Positions 5,433 through 5,476 of a stretch of DNA of 5,476 nt are shown here, piece after piece. Position numbers and translations under genes: made by a program. The stretch is from positions 1 to 5,476 of the forward strand of contig JAGVSV010000200.1 of NCBI GenBank assembly GCA_019137115.1, given 5' to 3'. Source of the stretch: Bacillota bacterium (GTDB taxonomy: Bacteria > Bacillota > Clostridia > Christensenellales > Aristaeellaceae). The notes beneath the pieces are model-generated. The model did not search any database. It saw only the letters and a list, made by a program, of their open reading frames with translations, and was not told the DNA's origin. How positions within the stretch are numbered: the first letter of the stretch is position 1; every line of letters begins with the position of its first letter.

Positions 5433-5476
5433 ATGATTGACATCAATCTGATCCGCACCCAGCCTGACTTGGTGCG
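5433..5476 (+). CDS. serS: Seryl-tRNA synthetase, N-terminal fragment (runs off the window)
   Basis: Only 14 complete codons are present, encoding MIDINLIRTQPDLV. This matches the conserved opening of bacterial seryl-tRNA synthetase (M-[LI]-D-x-x-x-[IL]-R-x-x-P-[ED]-x-V), the start of the N-terminal coiled-coil arm that recognises tRNA-Ser. The enzyme charges tRNA-Ser with serine in the cytoplasm. The catalytic domain lies beyond the window. The strong ribosome binding site fits a highly expressed housekeeping gene. The call rests on a short motif, so it is likely but not certain. Confidence 0.75.
   Translation, partial: MIDINLIRTQPDLV

Overview
The window comes from a GC-rich bacterium with strong AGGAGG-type ribosome binding sites, tightly packed genes, a LSGC lipobox lipoprotein of the DUF4358 family and an N-acetylglucosamine-6-phosphate deacetylase of the type seen in Clostridia-like Firmicutes. 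I infer a high-GC member of the Clostridia, probably gut-associated. The sequence does not fix the genus. No rRNA, tRNA, CRISPR array, insertion sequence or phage gene is visible, and no stretch over about 130 bp lacks a gene.

Left part (1-3158): a major facilitator superfamily (MFS) transporter reads leftward from about 1082 and runs off the left edge. Its frame is broken at a run of five G near 457-461. Facing away from it across a 127-bp control region is a two-gene operon, nagB-like then nagA-like. It would deacetylate an N-acetyl amino-sugar 6-phosphate and then deaminate/isomerise the product to fructose-6-phosphate. Both enzymes carry subfamily-type changes at active-site motifs, so the exact substrate is not certain.

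Middle (3161-3976): a short Gfo/Idh/MocA-type oxidoreductase reads leftward and meets nagA tail to tail with only 2 bp between stop codons. It may belong to the same sugar-handling neighbourhood, but it has its own promoter.

Right part (4007-5476): back-to-back promoters at 4007-4070 separate the oxidoreductase from a rightward pair: a secreted SGNH/GDSL hydrolase and, overlapping it by 17 bp, a DUF4358 lipoprotein. Both should act outside the membrane, plausibly on acyl groups of cell-wall or surface polysaccharide. The hydrolase promoter sits so close to the ATG that the mRNA is probably leaderless. The window ends in the first 14 complete codons of serS (seryl-tRNA synthetase), which has its own promoter and a strong ribosome binding site.

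Four promoters of the same layout (TTGCNN, 17-bp spacer, TATANT/TATGNT) can be read directly. I see no fully novel system. The most useful leads are the probable leaderless hydrolase mRNA, the isolated hydrolase-DUF4358 pair, the damaged transporter and the non-canonical NagB/NagA pair.
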